A stretch of 37,505 nucleotides of DNA, taken from positions 911 to 38,415 of the forward strand of contig NZ_JAHHDX010000147.1 in NCBI RefSeq assembly GCF_018619335.1. Direction: 5' to 3'. Positions 1 through 8,814 of the stretch are shown one piece after another. A model generated the notes under the pieces. That model was not told the origin of the DNA and searched no databases. It worked only from the letters and a program-made list of their open reading frames with translations. Position 1 is the first letter of the stretch. Each line of letters starts with the position of its first letter. Source of the DNA: Alteromonas sp. ALT199. GTDB taxonomy: Bacteria > Pseudomonadota > Gammaproteobacteria > Enterobacterales > Alteromonadaceae. The position numbers and the translations under genes were made by a program.

Positions 1-455
1 CCAAAAATGGGGTCAGAGTACTTTTTTCGTGCCTGCGCCAACATACCCTCAGCTATGTCTACCCCAGTCACGGCAGCACCTTTTTTTGAAATCGCATGTG
101 TGTGAATACCGGTTCCACAGCCTATATCGAGAGCCTCGCCCTGCAAATCCTTTGGCAAGTTTGCTAACCCCTGCTCGGCAATATCACGCTGAATACACGC
201 AATACTGTCGTACTTTACTGCCGCTTTTGAGAAACGGTGTGCGATGCTCTGCTCAGTGATTGCTTGTGCGGAAATCGCTTTTTTAGCTTCGCCGGTACCC
301 TCGGCTGATTCGGCAACAGTGGAATTACAAAACTCTGCTACGAAAGCGTCTTCATTATCAGGAAGCACTTTTGCTGTATCACTTGCCGTCTTGCTTTCAA
401 AAGGTTTCAAGAGCTCTGTCAATGACGCTGACTTCGCAGCTGGGCTTGCCGACAT
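1..455 (-). CDS. bioC: Malonyl-ACP O-methyltransferase BioC, C-terminus cut by window edge
   Basis: BioC methylates the free carboxyl of malonyl-ACP with SAM so the fatty acid synthesis machinery can build pimeloyl-ACP methyl ester, the entry to biotin synthesis. The visible 151 residues contain the family N-terminal signature (HRFSKAA..YDS, about residues 73-83) and SAM motif I LDIGCGTG (109-116), followed by GVDIAEGML. The remainder lies left of the window. The start is the ATG at 455, preceded by AGAAAGAG. No in-frame ATG lies between it and the family core, so the first ~65 residues, rich in Ala, Ser and Glu, look like a real N-terminal extension absent from E. coli BioC. It lies 56 nt after bioF in the same direction, so it is probably the third gene of a bioBFC operon. 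Identification is firm; the exact start is less so. Confidence 0.9.
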   Translation of the reverse strand, partial: MSASPAAKSASLTELLKPFESKTASDTAKVLPDNEDAFVAEFCNSTVAESAEGTGEAKKAISAQAITEQSIAHRFSKAAVKYDSIACIQRDIAEQGLANLPKDLQGEALDIGCGTGIHTHAISKKGAAVTGVDIAEGMLAQARKKYSDPIF

Positions 456-457
456 TT

Positions 458-505
458 TTACATCTCTTTCTGGTTTGAGGAACTTAGGGCGGTTACGGCA
501 TTCAT
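458..505 (-). other. Possible 15-codon coupling ORF between bioF and bioC
   Basis: In the 56-nt gap between the bioF stop and the bioC start there is a complete mini-ORF, ATG at 505 to TAA at 458-460, ending 2 nt before the bioC ATG. A GAGAGG motif at the end of bioF is spaced 11 nt from its ATG. Re-initiation from this ORF could deliver ribosomes to bioC. This rests only on positions; a chance ORF this short is common. Confidence 0.25.
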
Positions 506-511
506 CGTACT

Positions 512-1885
512 TTATGCCTCTCTTTTCGCAGAAGGCTCACTTAACCCACCGCGCGATAGCTCGTTCAAACCATTGAGCGACAATTCAAGCGCATCAATTA
601 ACACATCGATATCTTGAGTCGAATGATTTGCGGTTAAGGTTATACGCAGCCTGTCTTGTCTTTTTGGTACGGTAGGCTGCCGGATAGCCGTTGCCCAAAT
701 ACCCCGTTGTTTTAAACCTTCACTTAACGCAACGGCACGTTCTGGGCAGCCGACAATAACCGGCTGAATAGCGCTTTGTGAGGTTCCTAAGGTGATAGCT
801 CCCAAGGTGATATGGTCTGAATGCTTGTTTTCCTTGTCAGCATTAAGTGTCTGTCCAAAACGTTTGTGGAACGACTCTCTGAAATAGGAAATATTGTTGG
901 TAAGCAACTCGCGACGAGCGGTATCGCTGGCAATATGAGTGAGAGAGTACAAGGTTGCCACCACTTGCGCTGGGGGCATGGCAGTGGAATACACATAGTG
1001 CTTAGAGAAATTCACCAGATAATCAATTAGGGTTTGGCTTCCAGCAATAAATGCACCGGCCGTGCCTACCGCTTTGCCGAATGTTCCCATAACAACCGGA
1101 ACCTGTTGCTGGCTTAAGTTAAGTGCTTCTACAGTACCAAAACCATTGTCGCCTAAAACACCCATGCCATGTGCATCGTCTAACATAAACCATGCATTAT
1201 ATTTCGCGGCGATATCGGCTATGTCTTTGCAAGGCGCAACATCACCGTCCATGCTAAACACGCCTTCGCTGGCAATAAGAATATCTTGCTGGCTTGATTT
1301 GAAATTAGCGTCAACATCCATTTCGCTATGCTCATCCGCAGCAAGAACAGGGTTAGTGCAAACACCTGAAAGCAAACTTTCTAAATGATTAAGATCGTTA
1401 TGCTTAAAGCGGCGAAATTTGGCGCGCTCGGATACACATTGCGCCCCTTCTAAAAACGACGCATGCATGAGCTTGTCAGCAATAATGTGCCCAGGCACTC
1501 CACTACTGCCAGCGTGAGAAATGTGAGGAAAAAGTGCCATACACAAGGCTTGATTGGCGGCAAAACCAGAGTTAAATAACAGCGCAGCTTCACGATTTAA
1601 ACCATCGGCAATATAAGCTTCAAGCGCTAAATGAGCCTGCGTATGCCCCGTCACCAAGGGCGATGCGCCGCTGCCACCACCAAATTGCGCCAATCCTTCA
1701 ACCCAACTTTGCAATACGCCTTCATGCTGTCGCATACCCAAATAATCGTTGCTCGAAAAATTAAGGTAGTGCTCACCATTAATGCAAATAATGCTATCTT
1801 TTTCGTACTGCTGGCAGTGACGCTGGCGCAGCAAGCCTTCTTGAGCGCGTGCGCTCAATGAATCGCCTAACCAATTAAAGGCCAT
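512..1885 (-). CDS. bioF: 8-amino-7-oxononanoate synthase BioF
   Basis: BioF is a cytosolic PLP enzyme that condenses pimeloyl-ACP (or pimeloyl-CoA) with L-alanine to give 8-amino-7-oxononanoate. Visible family motifs are FSSNDYLG near residue 43, the PLP-aspartate region LDDAHGMGVLG near 235, and GTFGKA with the probable Schiff-base lysine at K271. At 457 residues it is longer than the usual ~385. The extra length sits in an insertion around residues 175-198, a second around 345-365, and a short C-terminal tail. Its ATG overlaps the bioB stop by one base (TAATG), so translation is probably coupled to bioB. bioC follows after 56 nt. Confidence 0.95.
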   Translation of the reverse strand: MAFNWLGDSLSARAQEGLLRQRHCQQYEKDSIICINGEHYLNFSSNDYLGMRQHEGVLQSWVEGLAQFGGGSGASPLVTGHTQAHLALEAYIADGLNREAALLFNSGFAANQALCMALFPHISHAGSSGVPGHIIADKLMHASFLEGAQCVSERAKFRRFKHNDLNHLESLLSGVCTNPVLAADEHSEMDVDANFKSSQQDILIASEGVFSMDGDVAPCKDIADIAAKYNAWFMLDDAHGMGVLGDNGFGTVEALNLSQQQVPVVMGTFGKAVGTAGAFIAGSQTLIDYLVNFSKHYVYSTAMPPAQVVATLYSLTHIASDTARRELLTNNISYFRESFHKRFGQTLNADKENKHSDHITLGAITLGTSQSAIQPVIVGCPERAVALSEGLKQRGIWATAIRQPTVPKRQDRLRITLTANHSTQDIDVLIDALELSLNGLNELSRGGLSEPSAKREA

Positions 1886-3006
1886 TACGCCTCCGTTAAT
1901 TGCTGTTTCTTTGCCGCTACCTTAGGCTTGGTTGCATCAATAAACAAGTCGTTACTGTCGCCGGCCTGGTCTTGTTGTGCAATCTCCTCTTCTAATACCT
2001 GTTGATGCGCTTCATCAGAGTAATCTCGCGTACGCTCAGTATTGATTCCAAGCTTTTTGAACAGCATGACATCTTCATGGGTATCAGGATTAGAGGTCGT
2101 TAACAGCTTGCAACCATAGAATATTGAGTTGGCTCCTGCCATAAAGCATAGTGCCTGCATTTGCTCATTCATAGCCTCACGCCCTGCCGACAGTCGCACG
2201 TGGGACTTGGGCATCATGATGCGGGCGACTGCAATGGTGCGAATAAACTCAAAATAGTCTAGGTCTTCTACACTATCTAGCGGCGTACCTTTAACTTTTA
2301 CCAACATATTAATAGGCACACTTTGCGGCTGTTCGGGAAGGTTAGCCAGCTGCACCAGCATACTGGCGCGGTCGCTCACCGTTTCTCCCATGCCCACAAT
2401 GCCACCCGAGCAAACATTCATACCCGCAGCCCGCACATTTTCCAACGTATTTAAGCGGTCTTGATAGGTACGTGTGGTAATAATATCGCCGTAGTATTCC
2501 GGCGAGGTGTCTAAGTTATGGTTATAGTAATCCAAACCCGCTTGTTTTAGTGCGACTGCTTGGTCACGGGTTAGCATACCCAGCGTCATGCAGGTTTCCA
2601 GCCCTAAGCTTTTCACCTCTTCAACCATTTTTAAAATATAGGGCATATCTCTGTCGCGAGGATTACGCCACGCGGCACCCATGCAAAAACGGGTAGAACC
2701 AACTTGTTTTGCTTCTTTTGCTCGCTGGATGACCTTTTCAATTTCCAATAGGCGCTCTTTTTCAAGCCCCGTATCATAACGGGCACTTTGTGGGCAGTAC
2801 TTACAGTCTTCAGGACATGCACCGGTTTTAATCGACAAAAGCGTGCTAACCTGCACTTCGTTAGGATTAAAATGCTGTCTATGCACCACTTGGGCATTAA
2901 ACAGTAAATCGTTAAATGGCATGGAGAACAAAGCTTCGACTTCAGCTTTGGTCCAATCGTTTCGAATAGTTGTCGTTTGCGCAGAAGGCGCAGTAGCCAG
3001 TGTCAT
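1885..3006 (-). CDS. bioB: Biotin synthase BioB
   Basis: BioB is a radical-SAM enzyme that inserts sulfur into dethiobiotin to form biotin. The CxxxCxxC motif binding the 4Fe-4S/SAM cluster is present (C64, C68, C71), followed by YCPQSARY. The later conserved segments for dethiobiotin and [2Fe-2S] binding are also present, including [22 protein letters not shown] ([11 protein letters not shown]) and RLSAGRE. Length 373 is slightly above E. coli BioB (346), through a C-terminal extension. The ATG at 3006 has an AAAGGA ribosome site 7 nt upstream. It is the first gene of the leftward unit bioB-bioF-bioC and is divergent from bioA. Confidence 0.97.
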   Translation of the reverse strand: MTLATAPSAQTTTIRNDWTKAEVEALFSMPFNDLLFNAQVVHRQHFNPNEVQVSTLLSIKTGACPEDCKYCPQSARYDTGLEKERLLEIEKVIQRAKEAKQVGSTRFCMGAAWRNPRDRDMPYILKMVEEVKSLGLETCMTLGMLTRDQAVALKQAGLDYYNHNLDTSPEYYGDIITTRTYQDRLNTLENVRAAGMNVCSGGIVGMGETVSDRASMLVQLANLPEQPQSVPINMLVKVKGTPLDSVEDLDYFEFIRTIAVARIMMPKSHVRLSAGREAMNEQMQALCFMAGANSIFYGCKLLTTSNPDTHEDVMLFKKLGINTERTRDYSDEAHQQVLEEEIAQQDQAGDSNDLFIDATKPKVAAKKQQLTEA

Positions 3007-3039
3007 TGACTGTCCTTTACTAATTATTATTGCTGGCTT

Positions 3040-3067
3040 AGTCTATGCCCCAATATCGAGTTGTCAA
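3040..3067 (-). promoter_or_regulatory. Probable sigma-70 promoter of bioBFC
   Basis: On the minus strand a perfect -35 TTGACA (3062-3067) is separated by 16 bp from TAGACT (3040-3045, four of six matches to the -10 consensus). It lies 34 nt upstream of the bioB ATG. The -35 box falls inside the left half of the proposed BirA operator, as expected for repression. Confidence 0.6.
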
Positions 3068-3093
3068 CTCTGACCATTTTCAAAACTTTACTA
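3061..3093. promoter_or_regulatory. Candidate BirA (biotin repressor) operator
   Basis: The known BirA site in gammaproteobacteria is close to TTGTAAACC, 14-16 bp, GGTTTACAA, between bioA and bioB. Here TTGTCAACT (3061-3069) is followed by 15 bp and then ACTTTACTA (3085-3093). The left half matches well and the right half has 6 of 9 expected bases. Position and spacing fit the family; the right half is weak. BirA itself is not in this window. Confidence 0.5.
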
Positions 3094-3104
3094 ACGGTTA
3101 ATTT

Positions 3105-4370
3105 GTGAACAATATAGAATTTGATAAACAGCACATTTGGCACCCGTATACCTCAGCGGTTAACCCCCTTCCCTGTTACGAAGTAGTTGGCGCAAAAGGC
3201 GCTGAGCTTACCCTAGCAAGCTCCGAAGTATTAGTAGACGGCATGTCCAGCTGGTGGGCCGCTATCCATGGCTACAACCACCCCGTACTCAACGAAGCTG
3301 CACATAAACAAATCGACGCGTTTTCGCACGTTATGTTCGGCGGTATTACCCACCAGCCCGCAGTGGATTTGTGTAAGTCTTTACTTGGCATGGTGCCAGC
3401 TGGTTTAGAGCGGGTATTTTTAGCCGACTCAGGTTCAGTGTCGGTTGAAGTGGCAATAAAAATGGCAATTCAGTATTGGGCATGCCAAGGACGTACTGAA
3501 AAATTACGTATTGTCGCGCCCCGCAATGGTTACCACGGCGATACGTTTGCCGCCATGAGTGTGTGCGACCCAGTAAACGGCATGCACAGTTTATTTGAGG
3601 GTGTACTAAGTAAGCAGATTTTCGCCCCGGCCCCTCAAACTCGCTTTGGTCAAACCTTTAGTGAAGACGATATTCTTCCGCTAGAAGAAATTTTCGAAAA
3701 ACATCATCACACTATGGCTGCGTTAATTTTAGAGCCTATTGTTCAAGGTGCAGGTGGTATGCGTATTTATCACCCTGAATACTTAAAACGCTGCCGCCAA
3801 CTGTGTGATACCTATGATGTACTTTTGATTTGCGATGAGATTGCTACTGGGTTTGGTCGTACAGGTAAACTGTTTGCGTGTGAGCACGCATGTATTTCGC
3901 CTGACATCATGTGCTTAGGCAAAGCGATTACCGGCGGCTATATGACGTTAGCCGCAACTTTATGTACTGAAGATGTCGCTTTAGGGGTTTGCCAAGGTGA
4001 ACCTGGTGTTTTTATGCACGGCCCAACTTATATGGGTAACCCATTAGCTTGTGCAGTGGCCAACGCTAGTTTGTCACTTATTAATGAGAACCATTGGCAG
4101 CAGCAAATTCCCGCCATTGAGAAACAATTACAAACCGAGTTGGCAAAATGTGCAGACTTACCCCGGGTTGCTGATGTTAGGGTGTTGGGCGCTATTGGGG
4201 TGGTTGAGACAGTAAATCCGGTGGATGTAGCCAAAATTCAGCGCCATTTCGTCGAAAAAGGCGTGTGGATTAGGCCCTTTGGTAAGCTGGTATACATTAT
4301 GCCTCCCTATATCATATCTTCCGAGCAATTAAGTAAGCTAACCCACGCGATTTACACAGCCTTGAAATAG
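3105..4370 (+). CDS. bioA: Adenosylmethionine-8-amino-7-oxononanoate aminotransferase BioA
   Basis: BioA is a class III PLP aminotransferase that makes 7,8-diaminononanoate from KAPA using SAM as amino donor. Seen in the 421-residue protein: IWHPYTS at residues 11-17, the MSSWWAA substrate segment (47-53), GYHGDT (142-147), the [14 protein letters not shown] segment around 241-254, and the probable Schiff-base lysine in LGKAITGG (K273). Length matches the family. The start is GTG at 3105; no strong ribosome site is visible. It is divergent from bioB across 98 bp, the usual biotin divergon. With bioB, F and C this leaves only bioD and a bioH-type esterase unaccounted for. Confidence 0.96.
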   Translation: MNNIEFDKQHIWHPYTSAVNPLPCYEVVGAKGAELTLASSEVLVDGMSSWWAAIHGYNHPVLNEAAHKQIDAFSHVMFGGITHQPAVDLCKSLLGMVPAGLERVFLADSGSVSVEVAIKMAIQYWACQGRTEKLRIVAPRNGYHGDTFAAMSVCDPVNGMHSLFEGVLSKQIFAPAPQTRFGQTFSEDDILPLEEIFEKHHHTMAALILEPIVQGAGGMRIYHPEYLKRCRQLCDTYDVLLICDEIATGFGRTGKLFACEHACISPDIMCLGKAITGGYMTLAATLCTEDVALGVCQGEPGVFMHGPTYMGNPLACAVANASLSLINENHWQQQIPAIEKQLQTELAKCADLPRVADVRVLGAIGVVETVNPVDVAKIQRHFVEKGVWIRPFGKLVYIMPPYIISSEQLSKLTHAIYTALK

Positions 4371-4536
4371 CGTGAGAGGTTGTTACGCTAAGCACTTACT
4401 TTTGTTACATGAGATGAATTCAATGTCGAGAGACCCTAGCGTTAAAAAGCTTCTATAAACGAATGTTAGAAGTCAGCGTTTAGATGCGGGTCACTAAAGA
4501 GTCGACAATACTGATTATTTTATAGCGAGTTTTTAA

Positions 4537-5058
4537 ATGGTAGTGCGTGTTCTTGATAAAGTGGTCTTTGCAGTTTTATTCATTATTACACTGCAGGTAC
4601 CTATTTTAGCTGATCACTACCGCCAATATTTGAACGGTTACTATGATGCACTAAGGGATGAAGTATCCAGTTCTTCTGAACTCGCTAAACAGCATGGCTT
4701 TTCTTCTGTGGAAGCCATGCTCGACAGCTTGCAGCAAAATAGCGAGCCAGTAGTGCGTGAAAATGCGTCAATGAAAGCAAGTCGCTTTGCACAGATCACC
4801 ACATTAGAGCAAGGTATGAGAAAACTTGAGCATGGCCACTACTTCGAAAAGCTGGTGTTTATGGCCTCGCCTACTCAATACGGAACGCTAAATCGCGTAC
4901 TCGACAATTTCAGCCCTTCCGTACCGCTAACCCCTTCGTCAATTGTTTTTAGCCTCGTTACCGCTATTTTGCTTAATTTATTAATTTGGACACCGCACTT
5001 TTGCTATTGCCAGGTTAAGAAAGTCAAAGACAAACCCAAGCGCTATTCTTATAAATAA
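4537..5058 (+). CDS. DUF2937-type membrane protein
   Basis: A 173-residue protein with a hydrophobic segment at about residues 8-26, a long polar and helical middle (27-135) that would face the periplasm, a second membrane segment at about 137-158, and a basic cytoplasmic tail rich in Lys. This two-helix hairpin design, with an ALRDE..ELA stretch after the first helix, resembles the DUF2937 family; that assignment is from memory of the family pattern. The function is unknown. It lies 166 bp after bioA in the same direction and may be read through from it or have its own promoter. Confidence 0.7.
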   Translation: MVVRVLDKVVFAVLFIITLQVPILADHYRQYLNGYYDALRDEVSSSSELAKQHGFSSVEAMLDSLQQNSEPVVRENASMKASRFAQITTLEQGMRKLEHGHYFEKLVFMASPTQYGTLNRVLDNFSPSVPLTPSSIVFSLVTAILLNLLIWTPHFCYCQVKKVKDKPKRYSYK

Positions 5059-5102
5059 ATAGCGAGCCAATTAGAACTGCGCTTTTTGTACAGCGACTAA
5101 AG

Positions 5103-5318
5103 TTGAATAGGCACTGGGACAAACTTACTAAAGAAGCTTATTCTGTGCTTTCTGAAGCCGATGGATTTTCACAGTTTTTTGACCGTGATGCAGAGGAAAC
5201 ATTCGCTTCAGCTGTAAAGCCAATTCTCGATGAGTTTATGGTTAGCGGCGATGTAGATACTACCAGCTTGAGATTAGAACAGATTCGGAATAAGCAGGGC
5301 CGTCCAGATTCCCTTTGA
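5103..5318 (+). CDS. Small hypothetical protein, TTG start
   Basis: A 71-codon frame with a TTG start at 5103 and no clear ribosome site. The product is acidic, without membrane segments or cysteines, and probably helical. It follows the DUF2937-type gene by 44 nt in the same direction. I do not recognise the family. The composition is protein-like rather than random, but the start is uncertain and the gene may not be real. Confidence 0.4.
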   Translation: MNRHWDKLTKEAYSVLSEADGFSQFFDRDAEETFASAVKPILDEFMVSGDVDTTSLRLEQIRNKQGRPDSL

Positions 5319-5477
5319 AGCTATCACTATCCACACCTTTTTATTGAACGTGGCATCAATAATGCAACTCTTTATTCAACAGTGAGACGCGAACCATAGA
5401 TTTATCGTTTTATAGTAAAAAATAAACGACTAACTATCAGCGACTTATCAAGACTAAATTGAAAAGGAGATACTATT

Positions 5478-5759
5478 ATGCCTACAGATGCTCAATTATT
5501 GATCGGGAAAGTGTTGCAAATAAAAGACAAGATTGTTGCAAAACGTCATTGTATTCCAAGCGACCTAGAAGCGGAATGGAACACCCTAAATAAGCAAACT
5601 GCATGTTTTGAAAGTGAAGCGCTCTATAAGAGTGCAGTAAAAGGCCAAGAGATGAATAAGCACATTGATTATTCAGGTTCGGTGAAAGAGCTGTCTCAAT
5701 TAGTAACGCAGCTTAAAACATTGAATAAAAAAGTTAATGTTACACAGGTGCATCACTAA
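5478..5759 (+). CDS. Small hypothetical protein (93 aa)
   Basis: A 93-residue soluble, probably largely helical protein with an AAAAGGAGA ribosome site 8 nt before its ATG, which strongly supports translation. It has two cysteines (C26 and C43), no signal peptide, and a His-rich extreme C-terminus. I do not recognise a family. It lies 159 nt after the previous small gene and is immediately followed by a perfect hairpin at 5761-5785, so it looks like the end of a transcript convergent with the GNAT-peptidase gene. Confidence 0.7.
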   Translation: MPTDAQLLIGKVLQIKDKIVAKRHCIPSDLEAEWNTLNKQTACFESEALYKSAVKGQEMNKHIDYSGSVKELSQLVTQLKTLNKKVNVTQVHH

Positions 5760-5760
5760 G

Positions 5761-5785
5761 CTTAGGCATATGTCATATGCCTAAG
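5761..5785. repeat. Perfect inverted repeat between convergent genes
   Basis: Arms CTTAGGCATATG (5761-5772) and CATATGCCTAAG (5774-5785) are exact reverse complements around a single T. They start one base after the stop of the 93-residue ORF and end 20 nt before the convergent peptidase gene. No U-run follows directly on either strand, so it may be a bidirectional hairpin end or an mRNA stabiliser rather than a classic terminator. Confidence 0.6.
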
Positions 5786-5805
5786 GCCTTAGTTAAATGC
5801 TTGTG

Positions 5806-7080
5806 TTACTTTTTCTTTTTAAGGAGCACCAATGTTCTTACTTTACGCGTGCCATAGCTGGCAAGCCTTAGAAAGTCTTCGCGGGCAACCGGAATGTGTT
5901 GATATTCAACGGGCTGCCCTTCACTCGCATCTGGATCGTGCAGATAGTAACAGTGAGGGTCGCAGCTAGTTACCGCTACCCAATGGGGCACCTTTTTCTT
6001 ATCAAATGCGTATGTACTGATTAAGCACAATACTGCTCCACCAGTTTTTAAAGTTTGGTCGATTACATCAGTACGCCAGTCAGAAATCTCAACGGAAATA
6101 CCTTTTTTGCGTGCATCTTCCATAAACTGAGATTCAACATTTTCAACTATCGCTTTCTTAATAATATCTCTGACGCCGTCAATAAAAAGCGGAACGTCTT
6201 GATTAATAATCACTTTCGCCGCATAACCTTCACTTACTGCAGCAAGTGCTAACCCCACTGGGTGACAGCCTCCATGACCTGACATCATGAATATCGTAGT
6301 AGCGGTACGCCACAAGGATAGCTCTTTTTCTTGTGTCATTTCATAGCGATTATTTAATGCACACATTGCCATCATTAATGCTGACGGACCGCAGGTGAAA
6401 TCTGTTGTCTGCTGATACCACGGATAAACTTCTGCTTTTACCGACTTACTTGGCACCAATACTTTCTGCATACGCAATGCGTCTGTGTGATCGTCGTAGT
6501 AATCGGTATACATACCGAACTGACTAAAACCTAGTTTTTTATAAAGAGTAATGGCGCCAGCATTACCGACGGCTACTTCAAGGCGCATAAATCGCTTTCC
6601 CAGCAAAAGCGCCCGCTCCCCCAAGTTATTTATAATCTTTTCAGCAACGCCAAGCCCTCGAGCCTCGGGCAGAACCGCAATGGAATACAGTCGAGTAAGC
6701 TGTGTTCCGCGCCGAAGCAGCAACAGTCCGTAGCCTACAATGCTATTTACGCCCTGCTTATTTTTGTCGAGGTACGAGCCTGAGTTCGACGGCACGCGCT
6801 CGGCCACAATAAGCTCTGCGTGCTGTGCATCAATGTAAAACTTGAAACGGCTTTTGCTTAGCCTGTCGGTTGTGAAACAGGTTTGCTCGATATGCTGCAG
6901 CGACGCAAGATCCTGTAATGTCGCCTCACGCAGCACTACACTCCACTGCGTTGAAGGCGCAACAACATCTTTTGTCGGCTCAGTAATCGACGCGCCATCT
7001 GTTAAGTCATTTACGCTATTTTCGCTTTTCAGTGGACTTGCACTATTCACTTCAGTTACTCGCTCAGCCGATGTAATCAT
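5806..7080 (-). CDS. GNAT acetyltransferase fused to C39-like cysteine peptidase
   Basis: A two-domain, 424-residue protein. After a low-complexity N-terminus (1-45) comes a GNAT domain (about 47-207) with the acetyl-CoA motif VLPEARGLGVAEK (136-148) and a C-terminal TLYKKLGF segment. A papain-fold domain of the C39-like (DUF3335) type follows (about 215-420). Its candidate triad is C230 in DFTCGPSA, H366 in PHWVAV, and D382 in LHDPDAS. No signal peptide is seen, so it is probably cytoplasmic. The ATG at 7080 overlaps the stop of the upstream ATP-grasp gene (ATGA), giving a translationally coupled pair. To my knowledge such GNAT-peptidase fusions recur beside RLAN/RimK-like ligases and have been proposed to modify and process peptides; substrate and product are unknown. 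Confidence 0.88.
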   Translation of the reverse strand: MITSAERVTEVNSASPLKSENSVNDLTDGASITEPTKDVVAPSTQWSVVLREATLQDLASLQHIEQTCFTTDRLSKSRFKFYIDAQHAELIVAERVPSNSGSYLDKNKQGVNSIVGYGLLLLRRGTQLTRLYSIAVLPEARGLGVAEKIINNLGERALLLGKRFMRLEVAVGNAGAITLYKKLGFSQFGMYTDYYDDHTDALRMQKVLVPSKSVKAEVYPWYQQTTDFTCGPSALMMAMCALNNRYEMTQEKELSLWRTATTIFMMSGHGGCHPVGLALAAVSEGYAAKVIINQDVPLFIDGVRDIIKKAIVENVESQFMEDARKKGISVEISDWRTDVIDQTLKTGGAVLCLISTYAFDKKKVPHWVAVTSCDPHCYYLHDPDASEGQPVEYQHIPVAREDFLRLASYGTRKVRTLVLLKKKK

Positions 7081-8564
7081 CGCCCTCTTTGCTCCAACCT
7101 GTCAGCAAATTCCTGCATAATTAATTCGTACAGCTCTTTGCCTAGATATTTATCTTCAACGCCCGAGTCAATGCTTGGGTTGTCGTTCACTTCAATAACA
7201 TAAACCGCATTGCCGGTTTGCTTAATATCTACGCCGTACAGACCATTACCCACTGCCTTTGCGGCCTTAATAGCAGCTTGTAATACTGGCTTAGGTACTT
7301 CAAACGTGGGCATTGTGGTAAATCCCCCCGAAGAGAATCGATCTCCTTGATGGTTATAAATTTGCCAATGGTTGCGCACCATAAAATACTGGCAAGCATA
7401 GATAGGTTTGCCACCTAAAACTCCAATTCGCCAATCAAATTCAGTAAAAATGTATTCTTGAACTAGCACAAGCGCCGATTCAGTCAGCATTTGTTCTAAG
7501 CGCGTTTTTAACGCCTCTTTATTTTCAGCTTTATGCACACCGCGCGAAAACGAGCTTTCTGGCAGCTTTAACACCAAGGGTAAACCAAAGTCGGCAATGA
7601 GCGTATCGCATACTTCATCGGTGGCGCTTGATACAAAGGTCGCTTTTGGCGCAGGTACTTTTTGGTATGCAAATGCATCTTGTAAGTACACCTTGTTACA
7701 ACAGCGCAAAATTGACTGCGTGTCATCCATTACCACAATACCCTCGCGCTCGGCGGCACGGGCTAAACGATAGGTGTGATGGTCAATTGCAGTAGTTTCA
7801 CGAATAAACAGTGCATCATAGTGACCTAGCTCTTCTGCCGACAAGCGGCTTACAACATCAGCACGAAAACCTACTTTTTCAGCCGCTTTCACAAAGTTTT
7901 TGATAGCCCGCTCATCACTAGGAGGCGTACTTTCTTCTGGATTGACCAAAATAGCCATATCCCAACGTGTACGCTTGCTCGTTTTACTGGCTTTCCACTG
8001 TATTTTTGTGTGCTTTTCAAGCTGCTCGATAAAGCGAGATTGCTGCGCAGCATCTAAATCTTTAAACGCTCTCGCCTGCAAAGTGGCAAAGCCTTCAATT
8101 TGTACTTTACCCGAAGTTTTGGGCAAGACACTGCTGTCGGTAACCACGAGGCTTAACACCAATACTGGATACGAATACTTTTCAAATGCTTGACGGGCTA
8201 AGCGTTTAAAGCGCTGATCTTTCACCTCACCGAAAAGTACTAATAAAGGCTCATTAGCAATTTCAGTATTATCTTGAGATACCGGCAAAGAAAAAGCGAT
8301 GCGATCGATACTTTTCTCTTCAGCCATACGTAAGTCATTAATTGTATTTACTGATGGTAATACAGAATGATTACGAGCCTGGGCCAATAGCGAACAGTAA
8401 TAGCCTTCACTCAAATATCGCGTGGTATCGCAAATATTGATAACCCGGGTTTTGGGTTCGTTTAACTTAGGGAACTCTGCAAGATATTCTTGAAAAGTTA
8501 GTACGGTTAATGAAGAGTTACAAAAAGGGGTAACATCATCAGTAACAATCAAAGTTTTGTGCAT
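7077..8564 (-). CDS. RLAN-domain RimK-like ATP-grasp ligase
   Basis: A 495-residue protein. The N-terminal third matches the RimK-like ATP-grasp N-terminal (RLAN) domain, including the NICDTTRYLSEGYY..LLAQARNH segment (43-66) followed by VLPSVNTI. The C-terminal half (about 290-490) is an ATP-grasp fold: LPLVLKLPESSFSRG with the ATP-binding lysine and glycine-rich loop, VQEYI..FDWRIGVLGGK, and the metal-binding EVNDNP near residue 458. RimK relatives join amino acids, usually glutamate, to a carboxylate with ATP, so an amide- or peptide-forming activity is likely. The acceptor is unknown, and ribosomal protein S6 is not implied by the extra domain. It is the first gene of a two-gene unit with the GNAT-peptidase and is divergent from the antiporter gene over 250 bp. 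Confidence 0.88.
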   Translation of the reverse strand: MHKTLIVTDDVTPFCNSSLTVLTFQEYLAEFPKLNEPKTRVINICDTTRYLSEGYYCSLLAQARNHSVLPSVNTINDLRMAEEKSIDRIAFSLPVSQDNTEIANEPLLVLFGEVKDQRFKRLARQAFEKYSYPVLVLSLVVTDSSVLPKTSGKVQIEGFATLQARAFKDLDAAQQSRFIEQLEKHTKIQWKASKTSKRTRWDMAILVNPEESTPPSDERAIKNFVKAAEKVGFRADVVSRLSAEELGHYDALFIRETTAIDHHTYRLARAAEREGIVVMDDTQSILRCCNKVYLQDAFAYQKVPAPKATFVSSATDEVCDTLIADFGLPLVLKLPESSFSRGVHKAENKEALKTRLEQMLTESALVLVQEYIFTEFDWRIGVLGGKPIYACQYFMVRNHWQIYNHQGDRFSSGGFTTMPTFEVPKPVLQAAIKAAKAVGNGLYGVDIKQTGNAVYVIEVNDNPSIDSGVEDKYLGKELYELIMQEFADRLEQRGR

Positions 8565-8814
8565 TAATGTCGCTTCTAAAAAATGGTAAGATTGTTAACA
8601 ACTAAACTGCGCTGTTCGAATAGCGTACACAGTTATTTAAGCGCGAAGTTTACGCCTTACTTTCATTTTGCATAGCACTATCTGCACGCCTTTTTTTCAT
8701 CGAAATGACAATAAAAACTGATGTACAATTAATTACATTGAAACAGCTTTTGTTTATTAATTTTGTCTATAAATAGAGATAGGCGGAACGACACAAATGG
8801 TTTGAGGAGTAAGT

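Noticed and set aside
29..576. Two plus-strand open frames at the left edge
   Set aside because: They lie opposite bioC and the end of bioF, whose motifs are clear; their translations show no family features.
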